Of a stretch of 64,000 bases of DNA, positions 1-7,854 are shown piece by piece. Source of the stretch: Nocardia inohanensis NBRC 100128 (GTDB lineage Bacteria; Actinomycetota; Actinomycetes; Mycobacteriales; Mycobacteriaceae); assembly GCF_001612945.1 (NCBI RefSeq), contig NZ_BDBK01000019.1, forward strand, positions 62,001-126,000, given 5' to 3'. Both the position numbers and the translations under genes were made by a program. Position 1 is the first letter of the stretch, and the number at the start of each line of letters is the position of its first letter. The notes under the pieces are model-generated. The model was not told the DNA's origin. It made no database searches and saw only the letters and a list, made by a program, of their open reading frames with translations.

Positions 1-1484
1 GCCGCGCCCATCAAAGGACGCTTCCCGGCATCGCGGTCGCCGCCCGCGCCGACCACCACCGCCAACCTTCCCTCCCCTTTTTCCGTCAGCAACGCACGCA
101 GCGTGGCCACGACCGATTCGATCGCCGCCGGCTTGTGCGCGTAATCCACCACGGCCAGAAAATCCTGTCCCTGGTCCACCCGCTGCATGCGGCCGGGCAC
201 GTCCACCGCGCCCAGCGCCGCCGCAGCGGAAGTCTCGTCCACGCCCGCGGCGGCGCACACAGCGACCGCCAGCAGGCCGTTGGCGATGTTGTACGCCCCC
301 GGAAGCCGCAGCCGCACATCCACATTGCCGTCCGGACCCGCCGCGGTGAACTCCTGCGTACCCGCCGGGCCCTCCGACGACGCCGTGACGGTCCAATCCG
401 CTTGCGCGCCAGCACGAGTCGCGACGGTCACGATACGCGCCTGTGCGTCGCCGTCAGCACCCCCGGCCGCCGTCGTGGCATCGCCGCCACTCGTCATCCC
501 GGCGTGCTGTTGGCCGGGATCCACTGCCGCCGTGTGGATTCCGGCCAACAGCACGCCGGAATGACGGGGGCGGGTGGCGAGGCCGTCGGCGATCTCATCG
601 GCGAGGCGGCGGCCCCACTGATCGTCGACGCAGATGACCGAGGTGCGCGCGGCCACCGACGGGCGGGGCGTCGCGGCGCTGTCCGGGCCATCGGGGATGA
701 ACAGGCGGCGCTTGGCGGCGAAGTAGTCCTCGAAATCGGAGTGGAAGTCGAGGTGATCCTGGGAGAGGTTGGTGAACGCACCGACCGCGAAGCGCACGCC
801 GTCGACCCGGCCCAGCGCGAGGGCGTGGCTGGAGACCTCCATGACCACGGCGTCCACGCCCTGCTCGACCATGAGCGCGAACATGGCGTGCAGTTGCGGG
901 GCTTCGGGGGTGGTCAGCGCCGAGGGCACCCGCACCCCGCCGATGCGGGTTTCGATGGTGCCGATCAAGGCGGTGCGCAGGCCGGCGGCGGCCAGCCCGG
1001 CCTCCACCAGATACGAGGTGGTGGTCTTGCCCGAGGTGCCGGTGATGCCCACGATGCGCAGTTTGCGAGAGGGATCACCGTAAAGCGCCGAAGACAACTC
1101 GCCGAGCACCGCGCGCGGAGCATCGTGCACCAGCACCGGCACCGCGATCTCGCCGATCAGCTCGGCCCCGGCCGGATCGGTGAACACCGCGACCGCGCCG
1201 CGCGCCACCGCATCGTGCGCGAACCGAGCGCCGTGCGCCTTCGCCCCCGCCAATCCGGCGAACAGGTCACCGGCGCGGACCGCGTTGGAGCGCTGCTCGA
1301 TCCCGCTGACCCGCACCTCCTGCCAAGCGGTCACCTGCGGCGATACGAGACGGGCTCCGGTCAGCTCGGCCACCGTACGCAAGCCGGTCAGCTGCGGGGT
1401 GGCGGGCCGGAGCACCTGCGGCTCGCTCGAGTTTCCGCGGGGCGACTCTGCCGAATCTCCGCGGGGCGGCGACTGCGCGGGCAC
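1..1484 (-). CDS. murE: UDP-MurNAc-L-Ala-D-Glu:meso-DAP ligase (MurE), 3' end outside window
   Basis: Cytoplasmic Mur ligase that adds meso-diaminopimelate to UDP-MurNAc-dipeptide in peptidoglycan synthesis. The ATP-binding motif GTSGKTTT, the TTPEAP segment, MEVSSHAL, TNLSQDHLDFH and the C-terminal start VVDYAHKP are all readable. I chose the GTG at 1484 because GAGAGGAG lies a few bases upstream; 494 codons are inside the window and the C-terminus runs off its left edge. It follows pbpB on the same strand after a 169-bp gap. Codons 307-331 (566-492) are a palindromic repeat that adds 25 residues to the loop after the VDDQWG region, with the frame intact. Family assignment is very secure; activity with the insert is assumed. 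Confidence 0.96.
   Translation of the reverse strand, partial: MPAQSPPRGDSAESPRGNSSEPQVLRPATPQLTGLRTVAELTGARLVSPQVTAWQEVRVSGIEQRSNAVRAGDLFAGLAGAKAHGARFAHDAVARGAVAVFTDPAGAELIGEIAVPVLVHDAPRAVLGELSSALYGDPSRKLRIVGITGTSGKTTTSYLVEAGLAAAGLRTALIGTIETRIGGVRVPSALTTPEAPQLHAMFALMVEQGVDAVVMEVSSHALALGRVDGVRFAVGAFTNLSQDHLDFHSDFEDYFAAKRRLFIPDGPDSAATPRPSVAARTSVICVDDQWGRRLADEIADGLATRPRHSGVLLAGIHTAAVDPGQQHAGMTSGGDATTAAGGADGDAQARIVTVATRAGAQADWTVTASSEGPAGTQEFTAAGPDGNVDVRLRLPGAYNIANGLLAVAVCAAAGVDETSAAAALGAVDVPGRMQRVDQGQDFLAVVDYAHKPAAIESVVATLRALLTEKGEGRLAVVVGAGGDRDAGKRPLMGA
492..566 (-). repeat. 75-bp palindromic element in frame inside murE
   Basis: Read along murE the element begins CGTCATTCCGGCGTGCTGTT and ends CAGCACGCCGGGATGACG, with arms of about 30 bases round a short centre. 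It is 75 bp and coincides with codon boundaries, so it adds exactly 25 codons and no stop. Related elements occur at 55216-55292 and 57097-57184, which shows it is a dispersed repeat and not just MurE coding sequence. Confidence 0.85.
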
Positions 1485-1653
1485 GAAGCTCCTCTCCGGG
1501 ATGGTGGTCTTATGCCGATTCCGAGTATTGGGACTCGGATCGACGAGTCAGGTTACCTGTGTTCGATCGCCGCGCAGACGGCACGGCGCAGTTCGGTCAC
1601 CCGCCCCTTCCCACGGCGGTCGCGGCGGGGGTCACATTCATCGCCTACCTGCT

Positions 1654-3600
1654 CTAACTCGCCTGGAGAACCAGCTGTTTCGCGGGCGGCGACGGCGGCA
1701 CCCGGTCCCGCTGCAAGGCCCAGGAGGCGATGCTGTGGAACAGGGGCGCGGCCGACCCGCCACCGCTGCCGTCGGAGCTGCGCACCGGCGCGTCCAGCAT
1801 CATGCCGACCACGTAGCGCGGATTGTCGGCGGGCGCCATCCCGGCGAAGGTGATCCAATAGCGATCGCTGGAGTAGCAACGGCATTTCGGGTCGATCTGC
1901 TGCGCCGTACCGGTCTTTCCAGCCACCTGGTACCCCTCGATGGCCGCCGAACCGCCGGTGCCCTGCTGCACGCCGCGCGGATCCTTCTGCACCACCGACT
2001 GGAACATCTGCCGCAGCGTGGCCGCGGTCTGCGCGCTGACCACCTTCACGCCCTCGGGCTGCTCCTCCTCGGTGCGGGTGCCGTCCGGGGCGACCTTGGC
2101 CTTGACGATGCGCGGCGGAATCCGCACCCCGTCGTTGGCGATGGCCTGATACATGGCGGTCATCTGGAGCGTGGTCATCGAAAGACCCTGGCCGATGGGC
2201 AGGTTCGCGAAGGTGGAGCCCGACCACTGGTCCCGCGAGGGCACCACGCCCGCGCTCTCGCCGGGCAGGCCGACACCGGTGCGCTGGCCCAGTCCGAACT
2301 TCTTGAGCATGTCGAAGTAGCGGTCCTCACCGACCCGCTGGGCCAGCATCAGGGTGCCCACATTGGAGGACTTACCGAAGACGCCGGTGGTGGTGTACGG
2401 CGCGACACCGTGCTCCCAGGCGTCGTGCACGGTGACGCCGCCGAGCGAGATGGCGCCCGGAACCTGAAGCACCTCATCGGGATTGGTGAGCCCGTACTCG
2501 ATCGCGGCGGCCGCGGTGACGATCTTGTTCACCGAACCGGGCTCGTACACCTCCTGCACCGACGGGTTGCCCAGATCCGATTGCGACCAATACTGCGGCC
2601 CCAGTTGCGGATTGAAGGTGGAGTCGTTGGCCATGGCCAGCACCTGACCGGTGTGCGCGTCCAGCACCACCGCCGAGGCGGCCTGCGCGCCGGAGAGCTC
2701 CTTGGCCTGCTGTACCTGCTGCTGCACGTAGTACTGCAAATCCGAGTCGATGGTCAGCTCGACGCCGTTGCCGTTCACCGCCGGCTGCCGGTCCCGCCAG
2801 GAACCCGGGATGACCGCGCCGTCGGAGCCGCGGTCGTAGGTCATGGAACCGTCGGAACCGGCCAGGATGGCGTCCATCGAGGATTCCAGGCCGATCTGCC
2901 CGTGCCCGTCCCAGCCGGTCGCGCCGATCATATTGGCGGCCAGCGAACCACCGGGATACTCGCGCAATTCCTGTGGGTCCGAACCGACCTCCGGGAATTG
3001 CAGGCTGATATCGGAGGCCACCCGCGGATCCACGTTCCGTACCAGGTAGACGAAGGGCTCGTCGCTGCGCAGCTTGCCCAGGACATCCTTCTCGGGTGCG
3101 GCGGTGCCCAGCTTCTCGTGAATGTACTTGGCGATGGCCTGCAATCGCGCGTCCGGTTCCGGTGCGGCGGGGCGCTTGTCGTGCGCGTCGGCCAGATCCT
3201 TGCGCACCTTCACCGGCTGGAAGGTCAGCGCCTTCGCGGAGATGGTGTAGGCCAGCGATTTACCGTTGCGGTCGGTGATGGTGCCGCGCGCCGCCGGATC
3301 CGGCAGGCGCACGGTGCGCTGGCTGGCCGCCTCCGCCGACAGCTTCGGCGCGGAAAAGCTCTGCACCCACAGCAATTGGATGGCCGCCACCAGCAGGGCG
3401 ACCAGCATGACCACCCGGCCCACCCCGAACCGGAACCGCGTCGAACCGTCCATCCCCGGAGTGGGCCGTGGTCTGGACTGCCGGCCCGGCCCCGAACTCG
3501 CCCGGCCGGTCGCGGCCCGGCTACGCCCGGCGGCGGCCCGCACCCGGCCGGAATCCGTTCGGCCGGAGTCACGCCCGCGCGCGGCGCGGGAAGGGCTCAC
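1654..3600 (-). CDS. pbpB: Penicillin-binding protein 2 / FtsI-type septal transpeptidase (PbpB)
   Basis: Septal peptidoglycan transpeptidase of the divisome (648 aa). A basic, Ser/Arg-rich cytoplasmic tail (about residues 1-58) precedes one membrane anchor (about 60-80), the PBP dimerisation domain (TITDRNGKSLAYT) and the transpeptidase domain with EPGSVNK (SxxK type), SSN (KSSNVG) and KTGTAQ motifs. The GTG start overlaps the stop of the ftsL-like gene by 4 bp (GTGA), so the two are probably translationally coupled. It is the second-last gene of the dcw transcript in this window. Compared with E. coli FtsI the N-terminal tail is long, as is usual in actinobacteria. Confidence 0.95.
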   Translation of the reverse strand: MSPSRAARGRDSGRTDSGRVRAAAGRSRAATGRASSGPGRQSRPRPTPGMDGSTRFRFGVGRVVMLVALLVAAIQLLWVQSFSAPKLSAEAASQRTVRLPDPAARGTITDRNGKSLAYTISAKALTFQPVKVRKDLADAHDKRPAAPEPDARLQAIAKYIHEKLGTAAPEKDVLGKLRSDEPFVYLVRNVDPRVASDISLQFPEVGSDPQELREYPGGSLAANMIGATGWDGHGQIGLESSMDAILAGSDGSMTYDRGSDGAVIPGSWRDRQPAVNGNGVELTIDSDLQYYVQQQVQQAKELSGAQAASAVVLDAHTGQVLAMANDSTFNPQLGPQYWSQSDLGNPSVQEVYEPGSVNKIVTAAAAIEYGLTNPDEVLQVPGAISLGGVTVHDAWEHGVAPYTTTGVFGKSSNVGTLMLAQRVGEDRYFDMLKKFGLGQRTGVGLPGESAGVVPSRDQWSGSTFANLPIGQGLSMTTLQMTAMYQAIANDGVRIPPRIVKAKVAPDGTRTEEEQPEGVKVVSAQTAATLRQMFQSVVQKDPRGVQQGTGGSAAIEGYQVAGKTGTAQQIDPKCRCYSSDRYWITFAGMAPADNPRYVVGMMLDAPVRSSDGSGGGSAAPLFHSIASWALQRDRVPPSPPAKQLVLQAS

Positions 3601-4460
3601 CGAGCCGCCCCCGGCGCGGCCTGAACCGCGGGATTCTGCGCCCCCGCGTTCTGCCCACCGGTGTTCTGGCCGGGGTTCTGACCGGCCGCGTTCTGCTGCC
3701 CAGCGTTCTGGCCGCCGGGGTTCTGCTGACCGGCGTTCTGTTGCGCGGCGGGCTGAGTGCCCGGGTTCTGGCCGCCGGGGTTCTGCGCGGCGGGATTCTG
3801 CTGGCCGCCCAGATTCTGCGGGGCCGGGTTCTGCGGCGCGGCGAGGTTCTGCGGCGCGGCCGGATTCGACTGGGTGGCAGGCGCGTTCGGGATGGTGGTC
3901 ACCGGCACCAGGCGTTCACCCTGCGCCTGCACCAGCTTCGGCGGCTGCGCCGAAGGCGCGGAGGGGGTGGTGTTCAACGGCGCGGCCGGGGAGCCCTGTG
4001 CGGGAGTCGGATTGCCGACCACGGTGACCTGGCCGTCCGGGCCGATCACCAGGCGGGCGGGATCCTTGGCCGGGATCATCCCCAATTCCGCGGCGCGCTG
4101 GGCCAATTCGGGCGCCGAGTCGGCGGCCTCGACCTCGCGCTGGAGCGCGGCCTTCTCATCGGAGAGCTGGGTATTGTGCCGGCGCGCGGCGCCCAGCTGA
4201 TAGCTGTCCTCGGTGGCGCGGGTGGTGAGCAGCAGCGTGGTGGCCAGGCCGCAGCCCAGCAGCGCGATAATGGTGGCCACGAAGTACATGCGCCCGCGCG
4301 GCAGCGGATCCCCGGACCGCCGCAGCACGGTCGGCAGTTCGGTCCGGCCCGCCCGGTTCTTGCGCTTGGCGTAAGCCCGCTGCGCCGCACCGGATTTCAC
4401 CCGGTCCGCCGCCTGCACCCGGCGAGCCCCCCGGCCCGCCGCCTGCTTCTGCATAGTCAT
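3597..4460 (-). CDS. FtsL-like septum formation initiator with Gln/Asn/Pro/Gly-rich tail
   Basis: Bitopic membrane protein of 287 aa in the FtsL position between rsmH and pbpB (Rv2164c position). A basic cytoplasmic region of about 57 residues precedes one transmembrane helix (about 58-80) and a short coiled-coil-like stretch (about 85-130), as in FtsL/DivIC proteins. The C-terminal part (about 185-280) is low complexity, built of QNPGGQN- and QNAGQQN-like units, and would face the periplasm. The assignment rests on gene position and topology because FtsL sequences diverge strongly. Its role would be divisome scaffolding with FtsQ and FtsB. Confidence 0.8.
   Translation of the reverse strand: MTMQKQAAGRGARRVQAADRVKSGAAQRAYAKRKNRAGRTELPTVLRRSGDPLPRGRMYFVATIIALLGCGLATTLLLTTRATEDSYQLGAARRHNTQLSDEKAALQREVEAADSAPELAQRAAELGMIPAKDPARLVIGPDGQVTVVGNPTPAQGSPAAPLNTTPSAPSAQPPKLVQAQGERLVPVTTIPNAPATQSNPAAPQNLAAPQNPAPQNLGGQQNPAAQNPGGQNPGTQPAAQQNAGQQNPGGQNAGQQNAAGQNPGQNTGGQNAGAQNPAVQAAPGAAR
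3630..3870 (-). repeat. GTTCTG-rich repeat coding the QNPGGQN-type tail
   Basis: On the plus strand GTTCTG recurs at short multiples of three bases, giving Gln-Asn-Pro/Ala-Gly units in the ftsL-like product. Repeats of this kind can change in unit number by slippage. Confidence 0.75.
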
Positions 4461-4504
4461 AGGGCGGCCCCGATCCTCGTGTGGGCTACGCCCCCACTCC
4501 CCCT

Positions 4505-4543
4505 GGCATGGACGGTTCCGGCCCGCACTGCACCGGAACGACG
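4505..4543 (-). repeat. Degenerate half copy of the palindromic element, rsmH/ftsL gap
   Basis: On the minus strand CGTCGTTCCGGTG and GGCCGGAACC resemble the left arm of the elements at 492-566 and 55216-55292, but the right arm is missing. It lies in the 124-bp gap after rsmH, in sense with the transcript. Resemblance is partial, so this is tentative. Confidence 0.4.
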
Positions 4544-4584
4544 GGGGGATATGCCCTCCCGCAAACGAATTCGCGTCCGCAACC

Positions 4585-5736
4585 TCACTGCGCGTCCTCC
4601 CCTGCGATTCGTTCGGCGGCCCGCATGCGCACCGGAGCGGCCCGCGGGTTCTCCTCGATCTCCTGTTCGGTGGCCTTCTCGGCGCCCCGGGTCAGGATCT
4701 TGAATTCCGGTCCCATGCCGGGCAATTCGACGGGCAGGTCCAGCGGGGTGCGCGAGACCGAACGCTTGGCCAGCTCCGTCTTGACCACCCGGTCCTCGAG
4801 GGACTGATAGCTCATGATCACGATGCGGCCGCCGGGCGCGAGCGCGTCCAGCGCCGCCGGCATGGCCGCCTCGAGCGATTCCAGCTCCCGGTTCACCTCG
4901 ACCCGCAGCGCCTGGAAGGTGCGCTTGGCCGGGTGACCGCCGGTACGGCGGGCGGCGGCCGGGATGGTGTCGTAGAGCAGCTCCACCAACTGCGCGCTGG
5001 TGGTGAAGGGCGTGCGCTGGCGGCGGCGCAGCACCTCGGAGGCGATCTTGCCCGCGAAGCGTTCCTCGCCATAGATTTTCAGCACCCGGGCGAGGTCACC
5101 GTGGCTGTAGGTATTGAGGACATCGGCGGCGGTGGGACCGGTGGTGGCGTCCATGCGCATGTCCAGGGGCGCGTCGATGGAGTAGGCGAAACCGCGATCG
5201 GCCTCGTCGAGCTGCATGGAGGAGACGCCGAGATCCATCAGAATGCCGCGCACCGAACCCTTGGCGGAGAGCCCGGCCTGTTCCAGCGCGCCGGCGATGC
5301 CGTCATAGGTGGTGTGCACCAGGGTGATCCGGTCCGCGAACGGTTGTAGTCGCTCACCCGCCAGCTTCAGCGCATTGGTGTCGCGATCGAGTCCGACCAG
5401 ACGGATGTTGGGATAGGTCCGCAAGAAATACTCGGCATGCCCGCCGAGCCCGAGCGTGCAGTCCACATAGACCGCGCCGTCGACGGATTCCAGTGCGGGA
5501 CCGAGGATTTCGTCGGCGCGATGGAGGAGAACCGGAACATGGCGGGGACCGTCACTGCTTCGGTGCACCTCGACCTCCCGGATTTCCTGCCTCACGTACG
5601 TCGCACGGCCGCTGTAGCGGGTCGCTTGCGATTCTGACTCTGCGGTTGCGAATGCCCCGTGGTCTCTGACCGAAGCACCGCACCTGGCGTTGGGGAAGTA
5701 CGTCAGGGTCGGTGTCGGGCAGAGGCCGCAGGGCAC
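4585..5736 (-). CDS. rsmH: 16S rRNA (cytosine-1402-N4)-methyltransferase RsmH (MraW)
   Basis: SAM-dependent methyltransferase that modifies C1402 of 16S rRNA in the decoding centre. The motifs HVPVLL, DCTLGLGGH, GLDRD, ILMDLGVSSMQLD, RGFAY, PLDMRMD, YGEERFA and GGHPAKRTFQALR are the family signature. The GTG at 5736 is preferred because the N-terminal stretch TYFPNAR that follows is shared, from memory, with the mycobacterial protein. The start lies 15 bp after the mraZ stop, so it is cotranscribed with mraZ. 383 aa is slightly longer than the roughly 310 aa of non-actinobacterial RsmH because of the N-terminal extension. Confidence 0.95.
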   Translation of the reverse strand: MPCGLCPTPTLTYFPNARCGASVRDHGAFATAESESQATRYSGRATYVRQEIREVEVHRSSDGPRHVPVLLHRADEILGPALESVDGAVYVDCTLGLGGHAEYFLRTYPNIRLVGLDRDTNALKLAGERLQPFADRITLVHTTYDGIAGALEQAGLSAKGSVRGILMDLGVSSMQLDEADRGFAYSIDAPLDMRMDATTGPTAADVLNTYSHGDLARVLKIYGEERFAGKIASEVLRRRQRTPFTTSAQLVELLYDTIPAAARRTGGHPAKRTFQALRVEVNRELESLEAAMPAALDALAPGGRIVIMSYQSLEDRVVKTELAKRSVSRTPLDLPVELPGMGPEFKILTRGAEKATEQEIEENPRAAPVRMRAAERIAGEDAQ

Positions 5737-5751
5737 TCGCCTCGCTGCGGG

Positions 5752-6183
5752 CTAGAAGATCCCGCCCAGCGACTCGTCTCTGGCTTGCGAGTAGTCCTCC
5801 TCGTGCTCGGCGAGGTAGGAATCCCACGCCGTCTTGTCCCATATTTCGAGGAAGTCGACCGAGCCGATGACCACGCAATCCTTGGTGAGGTTGGCGTAGC
5901 GGCGGTGCTCGATCGACAACGTGATACGGCCTTGAGCATCGGGACGCTGCTCGTCGGTGGAGGCCGCTAAGTTCCGGACGAACGCGCGGGCCTGCGGATT
6001 ACTTCTCGACGCCGCGGCCGCTCGCCGCGCCAAGGCGGTGAACTCGTCCTTCGGGTAAACGGCAAGGCTATGGTCCTGTCCCTTCGTGACCATCAACCCT
6101 CCCGCCAGCTCGTCGCGAAACTTCGCAGGCAACGTCAGTCGCCCTTTGTCGTCCAACCGAGGGGTATAGGTACCGAGAAACAA
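5752..6183 (-). CDS. mraZ: Transcriptional regulator MraZ
   Basis: First gene of the division and cell-wall cluster; a DNA-binding protein of the AbrB-like double SpoVT fold that forms rings and controls its own operon. The protein (143 aa) begins FLGTYTPRLDDKGRLTLPAK and has the second repeat with GRITLS, as expected. The start codon is TTG at 6183, with AGGAGG about 9 bases upstream; no ATG or GTG in frame would give the conserved N-terminus. Three TGGNG boxes at 10-bp spacing sit in the promoter at 6241-6272, consistent with autoregulation. Confidence 0.95.
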   Translation of the reverse strand: MFLGTYTPRLDDKGRLTLPAKFRDELAGGLMVTKGQDHSLAVYPKDEFTALARRAAAASRSNPQARAFVRNLAASTDEQRPDAQGRITLSIEHRRYANLTKDCVVIGSVDFLEIWDKTAWDSYLAEHEEDYSQARDESLGGIF

Positions 6184-6240
6184 GCCTCGCCACCTCCTAC
6201 CGGATCACCCTCTCGACTGTTCGGCCTCCTGTAGTGCGCG

Positions 6241-6272
6241 CTCCACATTACCCCACTTTCCCCCACTTTCAA
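6241..6272 (-). promoter_or_regulatory. mraZ promoter with overlapping MraZ boxes
   Basis: On the minus strand TTGAAA (6272-6267) and TAATGT (6250-6245) form -35 and -10 hexamers with a 16-bp spacer. TGGGG at 6265-6261, TGGGG at 6255-6251 and TGGAG at 6245-6241 repeat with an exact 10-bp period, the arrangement known for MraZ operators. Two boxes lie in the spacer and the third touches the -10, so bound MraZ should block RNA polymerase. The start codon is about 60 bp downstream. Confidence 0.8.
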
Positions 6273-6490
6273 TCGAAAGCGGCGGTGATCTCGGTCCCCG
6301 CTTGGCGAACTTCGCAGGTCACACCAGCTATCACAAGGGTGGGGAACTTTCGCCGCAGTTCCCCCGACACGCGCGACGCGCGTCGGCGGGGTTCGGGGAA
6401 CCGCCAGCAAACCCGCAGATAGCGCGCATATCCGGCGGCCGTGGGGCGCGGTGGGGGACGGCAGTGGGGGGTGGTGGGGAGGCGTGGAAG

Positions 6491-6573
6491 ATCGCGACAC
6501 GCCGCCGGCCGACCTACTAGAAACGCCGTAACGCCACACCCGAAATCGGTGTGGCGTCACGGCGTGTCGCGAT
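6491..6573 (-). terminator. Nested inverted repeats after the DUF3040 gene
   Basis: An inner stem pairs 6525-6540 with 6548-6563 (15 of 16 bases, 7-base loop). Outer arms 6491-6504 and 6560-6573 are a perfect 14-base inverted repeat, ATCGCGACACGCCG and its complement. On the minus strand a short T run (GTTTC) follows the inner stem. It probably ends transcription from the DUF3040 gene and insulates the mraZ promoter. The rest of 6184-6639 shows nothing else clear. Confidence 0.65.
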
Positions 6574-6639
6574 GTATTCAGTTAGTGGAGCAACCCTGGC
6601 CCGTGCGACGCCCCGAAAAGGGCTGCACGACCGACCGGT

Positions 6640-7065
6640 TCAGTTGTCTTGTTCGAATCTGCGGCGGAAACGATCCTCCATACGGGAGGAGAAGCCGCCC
6701 TGCTTCTTCGGCTTGGAACGCGGAGCGCCGGGACCGCCGCTCGCGCCCGAAGCGGCGTCCGTGCCGCGGCCGCCACCGGAAGACATCCGGGGGCCACCGA
6801 TCAGCAACAGCACTCCCGCGCCGAACATGACAACGAAACCGATCAAACTGATGATCGGGAAACCGCCCGGCTTGAACGGAGCGGCAATGCCCGCCACCAA
6901 CAGGAACAGCCCGAGGGCGAACAAAGCCGCCGCTTGGAGTCTGCGCCGACCGGTGGCAGAACGTAACCGTCCACCCCGAACGGTCGAGGCGAACTTCGGA
7001 TCCTCAGCATAGAGCGCGCTCTCGATCTGTTCGAGCATGCGCTGCTCGTGCTCGGAGAGTGGCAC
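6640..7065 (-). CDS. DUF3040 membrane protein (Rv2169c-like)
   Basis: Small membrane protein of 141 aa. The N-terminus PLSEHEQRMLEQIESALYAEDPKFAS is the hallmark of DUF3040, followed by two hydrophobic helices (about residues 45-65 and 68-92) and a charged Gly/Arg-rich C-terminal tail. Its neighbours match the M. tuberculosis Rv2169c position next to the mraZ cluster. No biochemical function is known to me. It is probably monocistronic, with a terminator-like structure downstream. Confidence 0.85.
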   Translation of the reverse strand: MPLSEHEQRMLEQIESALYAEDPKFASTVRGGRLRSATGRRRLQAAALFALGLFLLVAGIAAPFKPGGFPIISLIGFVVMFGAGVLLLIGGPRMSSGGGRGTDAASGASGGPGAPRSKPKKQGGFSSRMEDRFRRRFEQDN

Positions 7066-7190
7066 GGTACCTCCCCCGGCACTAGGTAGTGGCTGTCGCC
7101 TCCGGGTAGGCGACGGATAGCCGACCTTGGCGGCTGTCTGTCACCAATAATACGAGTTCGATCAGAGCGCTACCACCTACTCGCCGATAC

Positions 7191-7631
7191 TCAGGCCAGC
7201 ATTCCGGCAACCCAGCCGGTGCTGGGACGTTGCCGGGCCGCCGTAGCCAGCAGATCTTCGACGTCATGCAGGAATGCTCCTACCCGCGAAGCGAACTCGT
7301 CGGCGCGTCGATCATCGATCGGCCTGGGCAAACCCGCCTCCAGTGCGGCACGGGTCTCGGACTGCCCGGTGAAGTAATCCGCCCACATGGTGAATTCCGG
7401 TGCGGCACGCTGCATCAGCACCCAGGCGTTGCGGGATCGAGCCCGGGGCGCGCGATCCGCACCGGTCAGGGCGAGCACCGCGCCCGCGCCGCGCAGCGCG
7501 GCCAGATACGTGGTGCGGAAGCGTTCGGCCGGATCCTTCTCCCCCGCCGACTGCATGAGCAGGTTGTCGGCCTTGCGCAACAGCTCTCCGGCCCGGCCGG
7601 TATGCGCCGGGCGTTCAGTTTTGCCGGTCAT
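7191..7631 (-). CDS. SAV_6107-type HEPN domain protein
   Basis: Mostly helical protein of 146 aa, recognised as SAV_6107-like from the pattern GELLRKADNLLMQSAGEKDPAERFRTTYLAALRGAGAVLA and the end of a DVEDLL helix. HEPN proteins often bind or cut nucleotides, but I do not see a clear RxxxxH ribonuclease motif. The ATG at 7631 follows GGAGGT by 5 bases, which favours it over the longer reading frame that starts at 7739. The gene is divergent from the acetyltransferase that follows. Confidence 0.7.
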   Translation of the reverse strand: MTGKTERPAHTGRAGELLRKADNLLMQSAGEKDPAERFRTTYLAALRGAGAVLALTGADRAPRARSRNAWVLMQRAAPEFTMWADYFTGQSETRAALEAGLPRPIDDRRADEFASRVGAFLHDVEDLLATAARQRPSTGWVAGMLA

Positions 7632-7854
7632 CGGGTACCTCCCCGCTCGTCTACCGATCCGGCCCTCGTCCGTATTCCGGTGGATTCCGGGAACCTGGTC
7701 CCGTTTCCGCATTTCCGGCGACGAAGATCGAACAAGCATTCGAAGGTTTCACTTGGGATTGAATATAGAGAGACCCACCGACAAGTTCCACGGTCCGCAT
7801 CCGGGCTACTGTCGGATCCATCCGCCCGCCGCGAACGAGAGCCGCGCCCAACCG

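Noticed and set aside
135..3624. Long open frames on the plus strand across murE, pbpB and the ftsL-like gene
   Set aside because: They are shadows of well-recognised minus-strand genes; the high GC at third positions keeps the opposite frames open.
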